This document shows, one piece after another, positions 9,497 to 19,570 of a DNA stretch of 64,000 nt. Where the stretch lies: contig NZ_JFFR01000003.1 of the NCBI RefSeq assembly GCF_000695685.1, forward strand, positions 1-64,000, given 5' to 3'. This DNA comes from Vibrio fortis (GTDB taxonomy: Bacteria; Pseudomonadota; Gammaproteobacteria; Enterobacterales; Vibrionaceae). The notes beneath the pieces are model-generated. The model was not told the DNA's origin. It did not search any database and saw nothing but the letters and a program-made list of their open reading frames with translations. Position 1 is the first letter of the stretch. Each line of letters begins with the position of its first letter. A program made the position numbers and the translations under genes.

Positions 9497-12355
9497 CTAA
9501 CGAATGATTTCAAGCTCTTCTATGGGAATATCTAACTTTTCTAGTTGTGGACGCAGTGAAGCTGCATCACCCACGACAATAATTTGATAATCATTCGGAT
9601 CAAACCAGCGTTTAGCGAGCTCATTAAGCTGCTCTTTAGAGACGTTGTCGACTATCTCGTTGCGCTGCTTAAGGTAGTCTTCATCAAGACCTAAGGTCAC
9701 GATGTTACTTAACAGTCCCGCTTTCTGGCTTGGTGTTTCGTATTTGAGTGCATCTTGTTGACCGACTGCGAGGCGCATAAATTTCACCTCTTCATCAGTT
9801 AATCCACTCTGGCTAAACTCATTGAGCTCATTAACGAACTCTTGAATAGAGGCAACTGTCGCATTAGCACGAACTTGAGCACTAAATACCACCGCCCCTG
9901 TTTCACGATTACTTGCGAAGTAGCCGCTTGCCCCGTAGGTATAGCCTTTGTCTTCACGTAGGTTCTGATTCACTCGGCTATTGAAGTTACCTGCAAGGTT
10001 GAAGTTCGCTAATTGAGCTAAATACTGCTCTCCAGTCGCGTCAAAAGGTAGACCTTTACGCACCAAACGAACAATGCTTTGTGGTGCATTTGGCTTGTCG
10101 ACCAAATACAGATGTTGGCTTTCCAACGGCGTAATGACCTGCGGACGCGTCAGTGGAGCCGCATCGCCTTGCCACTCTTTAAAGAAGTTTAGCTGCTTTT
10201 CAGCCTCTCTTTTCGAGATGTCGCCTACAATAACAATATTCGCCCCTTCAGGAGTATAGTGCTGATTGTAAAACTGTTTTACATCATCCAGTGTTAATGA
10301 CTTCAGAGACTCTTCAGTACCATCACTTGAACGGGCAAACAGGCTATCGCCAAACAACACTTCGCGTGTGGCCTGGGATGCCATCCAGCTCGGTTGTTGA
10401 TGTTGATACACTACTCCCTCTAGCATCTGTCTTTTCACTCGTTCGAAGTCTTGTTCATCGAACTTAGGAGAGAACAGCACCTCTTCTACAATCGCCAGTG
10501 TCTGCGCTAGATTTTTCTCAAGCGATGACACTGAAATATCGGTGGTATAACTGCCCGCACTGATACTGACACTGCTGCCCAGCTTATCGAGTGTCGCTTG
10601 CAACTCTTCAACTGAGCGCTGCATTGAACCCTCTTCCATCATAGCTGCGGTTAGGTTCGCTAAACCTTCCTGACCTTTTGCAACGTAACGCTCACCGGCT
10701 GGCAGCTGGAATTGAAGTTGTACCGTTGGTGTTTCTGTCGTCACAGTACCAATCAGCTCACCACCATTGGCGTAGTGGACGCGATACAACTCAGGCATAG
10801 TAGCGGTAACACCAAAAGTGACCTCTGGCATCACACTGCGATCAAAGGTATTAGGTGCCTTTCTAAACTCCAACTGGTCTTCAGTTACCTTGGTATATTC
10901 AGGTAGCGTGCGAGGTGGCGTCACAAATGTCGCTTCACGCACGGCTAAATCAAGCTGACGGCGAGGAACAACGCTTAACGTCACTTTGTGCTTATCTTGG
11001 ACAAAGTCTTTATAAGCTTGAGTTACACTCTCAGGGGTCACAGCTCGAATTTGTTCTAGTTGTGACTCAATACGATCTGGCTGCCCGTAGAAGGTTTCAT
11101 TCGAAGCGAGTTGCGAAACCTTGCCGCGAACGCTTTGCAGCGCAAACACCGCATTGGCTTCTGCCATACCCGTAATTTGGTCAAGACGTTCTTGAGTCAC
11201 GCCCTCTTTAGAGAACTTATCTAGCGTATCCAGTAGTGCTTGGTTCAATACAGTCAGGTCGCCCTTCTTACCCGAGTCGCCCATCGCATAAACATAAAGA
11301 GTACATGCGAGCTCGCCACAATCATGGAACGAACCCGCGCTGACCGCTTTCTGAGTCTTGACTAGGTTTTGATACAAGTAGCTGTTGGTCCCTTTACCAA
11401 GAACATTAGACAAGGCATTCAATGTCGCTTGTGTTTCTTCACCACGATAAGTCGTTGGCCAACCGACTAAAACCATTGGCTGGCGAATGTTGTCTTCAAG
11501 CGTAATGTATTTGTCTTCCGTTAAGACTGCTGGTTGCTTCTCAGCTTTCTCAACTTCTGGACCTTTAGGGATCGGGCCAAAGTACTTATTCACCCATTCA
11601 AGTGTGTCTTCTACGTCAATGTCACCACCGATAGTCAGTACCGCATTGTTTGGACCGTACCAACGAAGGAAGAAGGCTTTAAGATCATTAACATCAACGC
11701 GGTCAAGATCTTCAACATAACCAATTGGTTGCCACGAATATGGGTGGCCTTCAGGGTAGAGAGCTTCTCCCATGCGTTCCCACATTAAGCCATAAGGACG
11801 GTTTTCGTAGGTTTGAGCGCGCTCGTTTTTCACCGTATCTCGCTGAATCTCAAATTTTCGTTGAGAAACCGCATCCAGCAAGAATCCCATACGATCAGAT
11901 TCCAACCACAGCATTTTCTCTAGTTGGTTTGATGGCACGGTTTCAAAGTAGTTGGTTCGGTCTCGATTGGTGGTGCCGTTTAAGGTACCACCCGCTTCCG
12001 TGATGATCTTAAAGTGCTCTTGGTCACCTACGTTCTCAGAGCCCTGAAACATCATATGTTCAAAGAAATGGGCGAAACCGGATTTACCTATCTCTTCTCG
12101 CGCAGAGCCGACATGGTAAGTCACGTCAACATGTACCAAGGGATCAGAATCATCCGGTGAAAGGATGACAGTTAAACCATTCTCCAATTGATACTTGGTG
12201 TATGGAATCACAACTTTATCGCTAGAAGGTTTCACCTCATCAACAAGCGTGATGCCTTCTGGCAGGGAAGAAAACAGGGAAGTTGAGCTAGGTACTTGAT
12301 GAGAACACCCTGCAAGGGCAATAAGAGAAAATGTACCCAGTAAAACCTTCTTCAT
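9497..12355 (-). CDS. M16 family zinc metallopeptidase, lipoprotein
   Basis: A 952-residue two-lobed insulinase-family (M16) peptidase. The N-terminus is a lipoprotein signal with lipobox LIALAGC (cysteine 17), so it is probably anchored in the envelope facing the periplasm. The inverted zinc motif is HFFEH at residues 96-100; the third ligand is likely the glutamate in KNERAQTYENRPYG, about 75-80 residues further on. The second half (from about residue 510) is a degenerate peptidase repeat, normal for the family. Substrate unknown. It lies 99 bp upstream of gshA and 9 bp downstream of the YqaA-type gene on the same strand. Confidence 0.88.
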   Translation of the reverse strand: MKKVLLGTFSLIALAGCSHQVPSSTSLFSSLPEGITLVDEVKPSSDKVVIPYTKYQLENGLTVILSPDDSDPLVHVDVTYHVGSAREEIGKSGFAHFFEHMMFQGSENVGDQEHFKIITEAGGTLNGTTNRDRTNYFETVPSNQLEKMLWLESDRMGFLLDAVSQRKFEIQRDTVKNERAQTYENRPYGLMWERMGEALYPEGHPYSWQPIGYVEDLDRVDVNDLKAFFLRWYGPNNAVLTIGGDIDVEDTLEWVNKYFGPIPKGPEVEKAEKQPAVLTEDKYITLEDNIRQPMVLVGWPTTYRGEETQATLNALSNVLGKGTNSYLYQNLVKTQKAVSAGSFHDCGELACTLYVYAMGDSGKKGDLTVLNQALLDTLDKFSKEGVTQERLDQITGMAEANAVFALQSVRGKVSQLASNETFYGQPDRIESQLEQIRAVTPESVTQAYKDFVQDKHKVTLSVVPRRQLDLAVREATFVTPPRTLPEYTKVTEDQLEFRKAPNTFDRSVMPEVTFGVTATMPELYRVHYANGGELIGTVTTETPTVQLQFQLPAGERYVAKGQEGLANLTAAMMEEGSMQRSVEELQATLDKLGSSVSISAGSYTTDISVSSLEKNLAQTLAIVEEVLFSPKFDEQDFERVKRQMLEGVVYQHQQPSWMASQATREVLFGDSLFARSSDGTEESLKSLTLDDVKQFYNQHYTPEGANIVIVGDISKREAEKQLNFFKEWQGDAAPLTRPQVITPLESQHLYLVDKPNAPQSIVRLVRKGLPFDATGEQYLAQLANFNLAGNFNSRVNQNLREDKGYTYGASGYFASNRETGAVVFSAQVRANATVASIQEFVNELNEFSQSGLTDEEVKFMRLAVGQQDALKYETPSQKAGLLSNIVTLGLDEDYLKQRNEIVDNVSKEQLNELAKRWFDPNDYQIIVVGDAASLRPQLEKLDIPIEELEIIR

Positions 12356-12364
12356 AGGTTCTCC

Positions 12365-12826
12365 TTAGAAAAAACCGAAATAGATGCCAGCCAATAAGCT
12401 GTATCGCAGTGCTTTGCCGATCGCAATCAATATCAAACTTGGTAAGAACTTCATTCGAAGCCAACCCGCAGCCAGACATAATGGGTCACCGATCACGGGC
12501 AACCAGCTGAATAATAGGGTCCAATAACCATAGCGACGCAACCAAGATATAGCTTTATGACCATGCTTCTCGGATTGAGTTCGATTAGGCAACCATAAAC
12601 CAATCCAATAGTTGGTTAGTCCACCTAGGGTGTTACCTACAGTTGAGACCAAAATAATCGAGAACGTTGAGAATTGGTTGAGGCTCAAAGCAGCAATAAG
12701 GCTGGCTTCTGAACCTCCGGGTAACAATGTGGCACTGAGAAAGCCACTAATGAACAGTACCCATAGCGCGGAATCAGAGAACCACAGCGCTATGGCTTCA
12801 AACAGTGAATTAAATGATTCTAGCAC
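12365..12826 (-). CDS. yqaA: YqaA-type small DedA/SNARE-associated membrane protein
   Basis: A 153-residue inner membrane protein with a glycine/proline-rich segment LSATLLPGGSEASLIAAL near residue 30-47 and NTLGGLTNYWIGLWLP near 66-81, both typical of the YqaA branch of the DedA (SNARE-associated) family; WLPVIGDPLCLAAGWLRM near 113-130 is the C-terminal signature. DedA proteins act in lipid carrier or phospholipid scrambling; the specific role of YqaA is not known. Its start overlaps the stop of the upstream oxidoreductase gene by 7 bp, so the two are translationally coupled. Confidence 0.82.
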   Translation of the reverse strand: MLESFNSLFEAIALWFSDSALWVLFISGFLSATLLPGGSEASLIAALSLNQFSTFSIILVSTVGNTLGGLTNYWIGLWLPNRTQSEKHGHKAISWLRRYGYWTLLFSWLPVIGDPLCLAAGWLRMKFLPSLILIAIGKALRYSLLAGIYFGFF

Positions 12827-13770
12827 TTCATATCCAGTAGAACTTTGCCTCGTGTATGACCAGTTTCAACCTGTAAGTGCGCCGCTTGTGCTTCCTCTAT
12901 AGGGAAGATACGTTGCACTTCTGTCTTTAAGAGACCAACACTCACCATGTATAGCATGGTATCCATCTGCTCAGGTTGTGGCTCAACCAACATGCCGCTT
13001 GCCGTAAAGCCTAACAGCTGAGCCTTTTCACAGATTAGCTCTGCCGATAGCGTTGGTACTGTGACCACTCGAGCGCCGTCTTTGAGACACTTAAGTGCAT
13101 CAAGCGCCGTGTCGCCACCAACAAGGTCAATCAGAACATCAACGTCAGACACTCGCTCAGACGCAGGAGCAAACTGATAGTTGATAGCATGAGCGCCAAG
13201 TGTGGCAAGGTAGTCAAGGTTCGCTTCGCTACATGTGGTGTAAACTTCGGCTTTTGCAGCGACGGCAATCTGCACCGCTAGGTGACCAACACCACCTGCA
13301 CCAGCCAATATAAGAACGCGGTCGCCCTCTTTCACTTCTGCTTTGTTTAGCGCCTGTGCAGCCGTTTGGCTAGCCAATGGTAGTGCTGCTGCAGCTTCTA
13401 GAGTCACTGCGTCAGGTACAGCACTCAAAGCACTCTCTGGTACCGCAACATATTGGCTATAGCCGCCACCTTGAAGCGGAAACCCAATAAATCCAGCGAC
13501 ATTAGCACCAACAGAGAAGCGCTCTGCCGACTCACCACAAGCAATCACTTGACCCGAAATGTCGTAGCCAGGAACCCAAGGAAGATTATCTTTGTTCTGT
13601 GCAGCAGCCCAACCTAATCCCGCACGGGTTTTAACATCAATTGGGTTAACGCCAGAAAACGCAACCTTAACCACTACCTCACCCTCTTGAGGTTCTGGTA
13701 TCGCACTGGTCTGAAGCACAAGGTTATCTACCCCGCCAAACTCGGTAATCGCTATCTGTTTATTTTCCAT
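12820..13770 (-). CDS. NADP-dependent quinone oxidoreductase-like protein (MDR superfamily)
   Basis: A 316-residue medium-chain dehydrogenase/reductase. The GroES-like N-terminal domain (about 1-120) has GVNPIDVKTRAGLG and GYDISGQVIACG. The Rossmann domain has LAGAGGVGHLAVQIA near 148-162. The structural and catalytic zinc cysteine clusters of true alcohol dehydrogenases are absent, which points to the zinc-independent quinone oxidoreductase group. The substrate cannot be read from the sequence. It is the first gene of a short unit with the yqaA-like gene and perhaps the M16 peptidase. Confidence 0.8.
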   Translation of the reverse strand: MENKQIAITEFGGVDNLVLQTSAIPEPQEGEVVVKVAFSGVNPIDVKTRAGLGWAAAQNKDNLPWVPGYDISGQVIACGESAERFSVGANVAGFIGFPLQGGGYSQYVAVPESALSAVPDAVTLEAAAALPLASQTAAQALNKAEVKEGDRVLILAGAGGVGHLAVQIAVAAKAEVYTTCSEANLDYLATLGAHAINYQFAPASERVSDVDVLIDLVGGDTALDALKCLKDGARVVTVPTLSAELICEKAQLLGFTASGMLVEPQPEQMDTMLYMVSVGLLKTEVQRIFPIEEAQAAHLQVETGHTRGKVLLDMKC

Positions 13771-13812
13771 TTCAACACGTCCCTAATTAGTTAAAACCTA
13801 ACGAATAAAAGA

Positions 13813-13836
13813 AAGGGATGCACAAGCATCCCTTCG
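13813..13836 (-). terminator. oadGAB terminator
   Basis: AAGGGATGC, loop ACAA, GCATCCCTT; on the minus strand it is followed by TCTTTTATT. It lies 90 bp past the oadB stop. Confidence 0.75.
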
Positions 13837-13924
13837 ACTATAAACCATTTTGTTAGGCTAAGTTAACCACTGGTTTGAAAATTAACCACCAATTAACTCA
13901 ACCGTTTGGCAAGATGTAACCTGC

Positions 13925-15055
13925 TTAACCCACTAGAGCCAACAAGATACCTGCCGCTACCGCACTTCCCAGTACGCCCGCAACGTTTGGACCCATAGCA
14001 TGCATTAGTAGGAAGTTTTGTGGGTTAGCCTCTAGGCCAACCTTGTTCACTACACGTGCCGCCATTGGTACAGCAGAGACACCCGCCGCGCCAATAAGAG
14101 GGTTGATATCTTCTTTAGATAGCTTGTTCAATAGCTTCGCCATTAACACACCACCCGCAGTACCGATACTGAACGCAACAGCACCTAGGCCAAGAATACC
14201 AAGTGTCTCTAGGTTCAAGAAGGTATCTGCTTGTAGCTTAGAGCCGACACCTAGGCCAAGGAAGATAGTCACAACGTTGATCAACTCGTTTTGAGCTGTC
14301 TTCGATAGACGATCGACCACACCGGCTTCACGCATCAGGTTACCTAGACAGAACATACCTACTAGCGGTGTTGCCGATGGTAAGAACAGAATCGTCATCA
14401 GCAGCACGGCAAGCGGGAAAAGGATCTTCTCACCCTTACTCACGTGACGCAGCTGAGCCATCTGAATCTTACGCTCTTCTGGAGATGTCAGTGCCTTCAT
14501 GATTGGCGGCTGGATAATTGGTACAAGCGCCATATAGCTGTATGCTGCAACCGCAATCGCACCCAATAGATCCGGAGACAACTGGCTGGCTAAGAAGATT
14601 GCCGTTGGGCCATCTGCACCACCAATGATCGCGATAGACGAAGCATCCGCCATCGAGAACTCCATACCAGGTACGTAGTTCAACAAGATCGCACCGAATA
14701 GCGTTGCAAAGATACCAAACTGCGCTGCCGCGCCAAGCCACAATGTTTTCGGGTTAGCGATCAAGGCACCGAAGTCAGTCATAGCACCAACGCCCATAAA
14801 GATCAGAAGCGGGAAGATGCCCGTTTCAATCCCGATGTAGTAAACGTAGTACAGCAGACCACCCGGCTCAGTAAAGCCAGCATTAGGAATGTTTGCCAAT
14901 ACTGCACCGAAACCAATCGGTAGCAGTAGTAGGGGTTCAAATCCTTTACGAATTGCCAAGAACAACAGTAAGCAGCCAACCAACATCATGCAGATCTGGC
15001 CAAACTCAAAGTTAGCAATACCCGTTTCAGACCATAAGGTCATCAATCCTTCCAT
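13925..15055 (-). CDS. oadB: Oxaloacetate decarboxylase beta subunit (Na+ pump)
   Basis: Membrane subunit that decarboxylates carboxybiotin and pumps Na+ outward. 376 residues, the typical length for this shorter OadB type, with about nine to eleven hydrophobic segments. Conserved stretches seen are [16 protein letters not shown] near residue 85-100, [22 protein letters not shown] near 135-156 (with an aspartate known to be essential in the family), [12 protein letters not shown] near 263 and [16 protein letters not shown] near 320. It is the last gene of oadGAB, 9 bp after oadA, and is followed by a hairpin terminator. In vibrios this pump links oxaloacetate or citrate use to the sodium gradient. 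Confidence 0.95.
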   Translation of the reverse strand: MEGLMTLWSETGIANFEFGQICMMLVGCLLLFLAIRKGFEPLLLLPIGFGAVLANIPNAGFTEPGGLLYYVYYIGIETGIFPLLIFMGVGAMTDFGALIANPKTLWLGAAAQFGIFATLFGAILLNYVPGMEFSMADASSIAIIGGADGPTAIFLASQLSPDLLGAIAVAAYSYMALVPIIQPPIMKALTSPEERKIQMAQLRHVSKGEKILFPLAVLLMTILFLPSATPLVGMFCLGNLMREAGVVDRLSKTAQNELINVVTIFLGLGVGSKLQADTFLNLETLGILGLGAVAFSIGTAGGVLMAKLLNKLSKEDINPLIGAAGVSAVPMAARVVNKVGLEANPQNFLLMHAMGPNVAGVLGSAVAAGILLALVG

Positions 15056-15064
15056 GGTACTCCC

Positions 15065-16852
15065 TTACGCCAAGCTTAGTAGTGGAGCGCCTACAGTAAC
15101 TGCATCGCCTTCTTTAACATTTAGCTCTTGCACGATACCACCACGCGCTGCACGAACTTCTGTCTCCATCTTCATCGCTTCTAGGATCAGTAGAACGTCA
15201 CCTTCTGCTACTTGAGCACCCGGCTGTACGTTGACTTTAAAGATGTTGCCAGCCAGTGGTGCTGGTACAGATTCCGCGTTTGATGCCACAGGGGCTGCTG
15301 CTGGTGCACTTTGCTGAGCAGGTTGTGCTGCAGGTGATACTGATGTCAGTTGACCTTGAGGGCCGACTTCAACATCGTATACTTGACCATCTACTTTCAC
15401 GCTGTAGCTTTCAATGCCACCCGCGGCCGGCGCAGGAGCTGCTGGAGCTTCAACTTCAGTACCTGGTGCAGGCTCGAAGGCTTCAGGGTTGTGACGATTC
15501 TTCAGGAACTTAAGACCAACTTGTGGGAAAAGCGCGTAAGTCAGCACATCATCGACCGTATCTTCAGCCAGAGAAATACCTTCTGCTTTCGCTTTTTCTA
15601 ACAAATCAGTAGTTAGATCATCCATTTCTGACTTAAGCAGATCAGCAGGACGACATGTAATTGGCTCAGCACCGTCTAGTACTTTCGCTTGCAGTTCAGC
15701 ATCCAGCTCAGCAGGCGCTTGACCGTATTCGCCTTTCAAAAGACCCGCTGTTTCTTTCGTGATGCTCTTGTAGCGTTCACCCGTTAGAACGTTGATTACC
15801 GCTTGCGTTCCGACGATTTGAGAAGTTGGTGTAACCAAAGGAATGTAACCCAGCTCTTTACGTACGCGTGGGATTTCTTCCAGAACTTCATCCATGCGAT
15901 CCGCAGCGCCTTGCTCTTTCAGCTGACCTTCCATGTTCGTCAACATACCGCCTGGTACTTGAGCAATCAAGATACGTGAGTCGACACCCTTCAATTGGCC
16001 TTCCCACTTCGCGTACTTCTTACGAACTTCGCGGAAGTAAGCAGCGATCGGTTCAATTTGGTCAAGCTTAAGGCCAGTTGCACGCTCAGTGCCTTCCAGC
16101 ATAGCAACAACCGTTTCTGTTGGTGTGTGGCCGTACGTACAGCTCATTGAAGAGATAGCGGTATCTAGAATATCGATACCCGCTTCAACCGCTTTCACAG
16201 CTGTTGCCGTTGATAGACCCGTTGTCGCGTGGCTGTGTAGTGCTAGAGGAACATCACACGATGCTTTAATACGTGTGATCAGTTCTTCTGCTTCATAAGG
16301 CTTGAGTAGGCCTGACATATCTTTGATACAAAGCGAGTGACAGCCTAGATCTTCTAATCGCTTAGCAAGATCAACCCAAGTATCTGCGTTGTGCACTGGG
16401 CTTGTGGTGTACGACAGCGTACCTTGAGCGTGTGCGCCAACATCAACCGTTGCTTTTACCGCTTTCTCAAAGTTACGTACGTCATTCATTGCATCAAAAA
16501 TACGGAATACATCCATCCCGTTCTTGTGTGCACGCTCTACAAATTTCTCTACCACGTCGTCTGCATAATGACGGTAGCCTAAAAGGTTTTGACCACGAAG
16601 TAGCATTTGCATTGGGGTGTTTGGCATCGCTTTTTTCAGCTCACGCAGACGCTCCCATGGGTCTTCGCCCAAGAAACGAATACATGAATCGAAGGTTGCC
16701 CCGCCCCATGTTTCAAGTGACCAGTATCCAACTTTATCCAGTTCAGCTGCGATTGGCAGCATATCCTCGATACGCATTCTTGTAGCAAATAGTGACTGAT
16801 GGGCGTCACGAAGTACCACGTCTGTGATAGCTAGTGGTTTAGACATGCTCAT
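15065..16852 (-). CDS. oadA: Oxaloacetate decarboxylase alpha subunit (carboxyltransferase and biotin carrier)
   Basis: Transfers the carboxyl group of oxaloacetate to biotin. The 595-residue protein has an N-terminal TIM-barrel carboxyltransferase ([17 protein letters not shown] near residue 11-27, metal-binding histidines in ALHSHATTG near 204) and a conserved carboxylase domain to about 450. An Ala/Pro-rich linker is seen around 470-485 and again around 515-535. The C-terminal biotinyl domain has EAMKMET, with the biotin-accepting lysine at residue 561. It lies between oadG (26 bp upstream) and oadB (9 bp downstream). The linker is characteristic of sodium-pump OadA and contacts OadG. Confidence 0.96.
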   Translation of the reverse strand: MSMSKPLAITDVVLRDAHQSLFATRMRIEDMLPIAAELDKVGYWSLETWGGATFDSCIRFLGEDPWERLRELKKAMPNTPMQMLLRGQNLLGYRHYADDVVEKFVERAHKNGMDVFRIFDAMNDVRNFEKAVKATVDVGAHAQGTLSYTTSPVHNADTWVDLAKRLEDLGCHSLCIKDMSGLLKPYEAEELITRIKASCDVPLALHSHATTGLSTATAVKAVEAGIDILDTAISSMSCTYGHTPTETVVAMLEGTERATGLKLDQIEPIAAYFREVRKKYAKWEGQLKGVDSRILIAQVPGGMLTNMEGQLKEQGAADRMDEVLEEIPRVRKELGYIPLVTPTSQIVGTQAVINVLTGERYKSITKETAGLLKGEYGQAPAELDAELQAKVLDGAEPITCRPADLLKSEMDDLTTDLLEKAKAEGISLAEDTVDDVLTYALFPQVGLKFLKNRHNPEAFEPAPGTEVEAPAAPAPAAGGIESYSVKVDGQVYDVEVGPQGQLTSVSPAAQPAQQSAPAAAPVASNAESVPAPLAGNIFKVNVQPGAQVAEGDVLLILEAMKMETEVRAARGGIVQELNVKEGDAVTVGAPLLSLA

Positions 16853-16878
16853 TAACTCCTTTTAATCCTTTTTAATTG

Positions 16879-17136
16879 CTACTTAGCAGTCGATACACGG
16901 TATTGGTGAACCGCGGACGATATTGCTGCCACAACCTGTGGACTAACAGCAGAAGGGGTTGATTGTGATTTTTGAATTGTTTTTGGTGCAGCGATCGGCT
17001 CGGGTACTTCTTCTGGTACCAGTTTCGACATTAACCGAACGAGATAAACGAGAATAGTTAAGAAGATAAAGACGACAGACATACCTGTCACCATTAGGGT
17101 TGCCGCATCTCCTAGCAGGCTTCCTATATTAGTCAT
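16879..17136 (-). CDS. oadG: Oxaloacetate decarboxylase gamma subunit
   Basis: Small assembly subunit with one membrane helix that binds OadA and OadB and a zinc ion, speeding the pump. The ATG at 17136, preceded by an AAGGAAG ribosome-binding site, gives 85 residues, the normal size; the longer frame to 17202 is unlikely. The membrane helix is VTGMSVVFIFLTILVYLV (about residues 16-33), followed by a Pro/Ala/Ser-rich linker and a short amphipathic tail. First gene of oadGAB. Confidence 0.9.
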   Translation of the reverse strand: MTNIGSLLGDAATLMVTGMSVVFIFLTILVYLVRLMSKLVPEEVPEPIAAPKTIQKSQSTPSAVSPQVVAAISSAVHQYRVSTAK

Positions 17137-17202
17137 GTTGCTTCCTTTCTTTGTCATCCTGACATGTGTGCAGGATTTCAGCGAATAATGATCCCGACCC
17201 AT

Positions 17203-17472
17203 GGATTATCTCGATTGGTAAAAGTTTGTCAATTTTGTTTAAGGCTGTGTTACGGATAACACACAGATCAGGTTAATTATTCGCCATACAGATCACATAA
17301 ATCTGACAAATTAATGATTTTTAGGTGAATAAACTGCGACTTAATTAGGAGTTTTTCTGGAAATGATATGAGCAAGGTGGAATAAGTAGTTAGATATAAC
17401 TAACTACAATAAATACAACAAGTTAGAGAAAATCAAATATTAACATTTAATTAACAATAAAAGCTTGAGACG
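17203..17472. other. oadGAB upstream region
   Basis: AT-rich intergenic region that must hold the oadG promoter. An inverted repeat GTAGTTAG (17386-17393) and CTAACTAC (17400-17407) is present, and TGTGTTACGGATAACACA (about 17244-17262) is an 18-nt palindrome resembling a regulator operator, possibly CRP-like but off consensus. No ORF is supported. Confidence 0.35.
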
Positions 17473-17500
17473 AAAAAAAACCTCGTATAAACGAGGCTTT
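17473..17500 (-). terminator. tRNA operon terminator
   Basis: CCTCGT, loop ATAA, ACGAGG, with an eight-A run on the left that reads as TTTTTTTT on the minus strand. It ends the leftward tRNA-Ser/tRNA-Arg transcript. Confidence 0.85.
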
Positions 17501-17510
17501 CTTTGAATAG

Positions 17511-17649
<139 letters not shown>

Positions 17650-17708
17650 TGTATCAACTAAAGTCAATACTAGGATTCCATACTCATAAGAGAGGAGCCT
17701 TTAAATAG

Positions 17709-17828
<120 letters not shown>

Positions 17829-17866
17829 ATACCAACATCAGGAGTTCACTAGGAAACCCTAAATAG

Positions 17867-18002
<136 letters not shown>

Positions 18003-18058
18003 AGTTTTTGATATCAGCATTACCAATATCAGGAGTTCACTAGGAAACCCTTAAATAG

Positions 18059-18193
<135 letters not shown>

Positions 18194-18248
18194 AGTTTTC
18201 GATATCGGTATTACCAACATCAGGAGTTCACTAGGAAACCCTAAATAG

Positions 18249-18325
18249 TGGCGCGCTCTGGAGGATTCGAACCTCCGACCGCCTGGTTCGTAGCCAGGTA
18301 CTCTATCCAGCTGAGCTAAGGACGC
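18249..18325 (-). tRNA. tRNA-Arg(ACG), copy 5, full length but mismatched acceptor stem
   Basis: A 77-nt tRNA-Arg with anticodon ACG and encoded CCA. Its 5' acceptor strand is GCGTCCT and its 3' strand AGAGCGC; these pair with a C-A mismatch at position 5-68 and a G-U at 4-69, whereas matched pairs would be GCGTCCT/AGGACGC or GCGCTCT/AGAGCGC. This looks like a join of two gene copies. The inosine-modified ACG anticodon would read CGU, CGC and CGA. Confidence 0.75.
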
Positions 18326-18405
<80 letters not shown>

Positions 18406-18478
18406 ATATTAATTGCCAAAGGCATAATAATCAATATCAGGATTCTCATTCTATTAAGAAAGAAAGCCCTAGAATAAG

Positions 18479-18545
18479 TGGCGCGTCCTGGAGGATTCGA
18501 ACCTCCGACCGCCTGGTTCGTAGCCAGGTACTCTATCCAGCTGAG
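18479..18545 (-). tRNA. tRNA-Arg(ACG), copy 6, 5' end lost in poly-C
   Basis: Body with anticodon ACG and 3' acceptor strand AGGACGC. The sequence breaks in the D stem (GCTC), so the 5' acceptor strand is missing. Confidence 0.75.
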
Positions 18546-18596
<51 letters not shown>

Positions 18597-18634
18597 ATTC
18601 CAATATCAGGAGTTCACTAAGAAACCCTAAATAG

Positions 18635-18711
18635 TGGCGCGCTCTGGAGGATTCGAACCTCCGACCGCCTGGTTCGTAGCCAGGTACTCTATCCAGCTGA
18701 GCTAAGAGCGC
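18635..18711 (-). tRNA. tRNA-Arg(ACG), copy 7, intact
   Basis: A complete 77-nt tRNA with matched acceptor strands GCGCTCT/AGAGCGC, anticodon ACG, GGTTCGAATCC T arm and encoded CCA. It is the only fully consistent Arg copy in the array and lies 42 bp downstream of tRNA-Ser in the same transcript. Confidence 0.95.
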
Positions 18712-18753
18712 ACATATTGTTGTCTAACTTGCTATGTTTAGACTCGCAAGAAA

Positions 18754-18846
18754 TGGCGGTGAGGGAGGGATTCGAACCCTCGATGCAGCTACAAACCACA
18801 TACTCCCTTAGCAGGGGAGCGCCTTCGGCCTCTCGGCCACCTCACC
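18754..18846 (-). tRNA. tRNA-Ser(GCT)
   Basis: A 93-nt class II tRNA with acceptor GGTGAGG/CCTCACC, anticodon loop CTGCTAA (anticodon GCT, reading AGC/AGU), a long variable arm and encoded CCA. It heads the tRNA array downstream of csrA, an arrangement I know from Vibrio chromosomes. Confidence 0.95.
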
Positions 18847-19235
18847 GTCTTGCGGAGGCACATATTACGTTTTACCGAAAATATGTCAAACACTTTATTG
18901 AAAAAAAATGGATAAAAACACTCAACCGTTTGCAATTTAATCAAAGCGCTTGCTATTTGAACTTATTAGTATCAAAAGGCTCTTTTTCCCTTAAAAATTA
19001 AGGTGAAAGATTAGCAAGATTACGAGCTGAATTAAGTTATCTAATTTTCAACAATGACATTGTCAGTGCATAAGCAACCATACTACGAGCCTAAAAATTT
19101 CGCTACATGTGAATGCAAGAAAAAAGACAAACTCGTGACGCAGTTATAGTGTTTATCGATGAAAGCGAAATTGCAGCAAATGTTTCAGCCACTCTCTATC
19201 GCTATCACCTATTCTTGGTTTAAAACACCAAGATC
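18847..19235. other. Intergenic region between tRNA-Ser and csrA
   Basis: About 390 bp of AT-rich DNA that must contain the tRNA operon promoter. A hairpin CTTGG/CCAAG (about 19214-19232) lies beside the csrA terminator. No convincing gene is seen; the open frame running through it shares the tRNA-Ser region and is not credible. Confidence 0.5.
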
Positions 19236-19266
19236 AAAAAAGGCTAGCAACAGTGCTAGCCCTTTT
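19236..19266 (-). terminator. csrA terminator
   Basis: GGCTAGC, loop AACAGT, GCTAGCC, with A-run on the left and T-run on the right; it lies 14 bp past the csrA stop. Confidence 0.85.
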
Positions 19267-19280
19267 TCTACGCGAAAGTA

Positions 19281-19478
19281 TTAGTAGTTGCCAGATGCAA
19301 CGTTACCATTACCTTTTTCAGCTTGAATGCGCATGTAGATCTCTTCACGGTGAACAGATACTTCTTTAGGTGCATTAACACCAATACGTACTTGGTTACC
19401 TTTAACGCCCAGTACAGTCACTGTTACTTCATCACCAATCATCAGTGTTTCGCCAACGCGGCGAGTCAAAATTAGCAT
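19281..19478 (-). CDS. csrA: Carbon storage regulator CsrA
   Basis: A 65-residue RNA-binding dimer that binds GGA motifs in mRNA leaders and controls carbon flow, motility and virulence. The start [18 protein letters not shown] and the motif [16 protein letters not shown] (about residues 33-48, RNA-binding region) are diagnostic. In vibrios its activity is titrated by CsrB-type RNAs under BarA/UvrY (VarS/VarA) control, and the sensor kinase barA is also in this window. It is separated from lysC by 92 bp and followed by a strong terminator. Confidence 0.97.
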   Translation of the reverse strand: MLILTRRVGETLMIGDEVTVTVLGVKGNQVRIGVNAPKEVSVHREEIYMRIQAEKGNGNVASGNY

Positions 19479-19570
19479 TCTTTGCTCCTTGAGTAATCTC
19501 TAAATTTATCTAGCTACGAGAGCATTATCCACCAAAAGTTATATTTTCGTAAACTATCGAATGAGTTTAT

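Noticed and set aside
17244-17340. CRP sites upstream of oadG
   Set aside because: TGTG...CACA half-sites occur but do not match the full TGTGA-N6-TCACA consensus closely enough to call.
18717-19001. A 94-codon plus-strand frame across tRNA-Ser
   Set aside because: Overlaps a clear tRNA on the opposite strand and has no recognisable domain.
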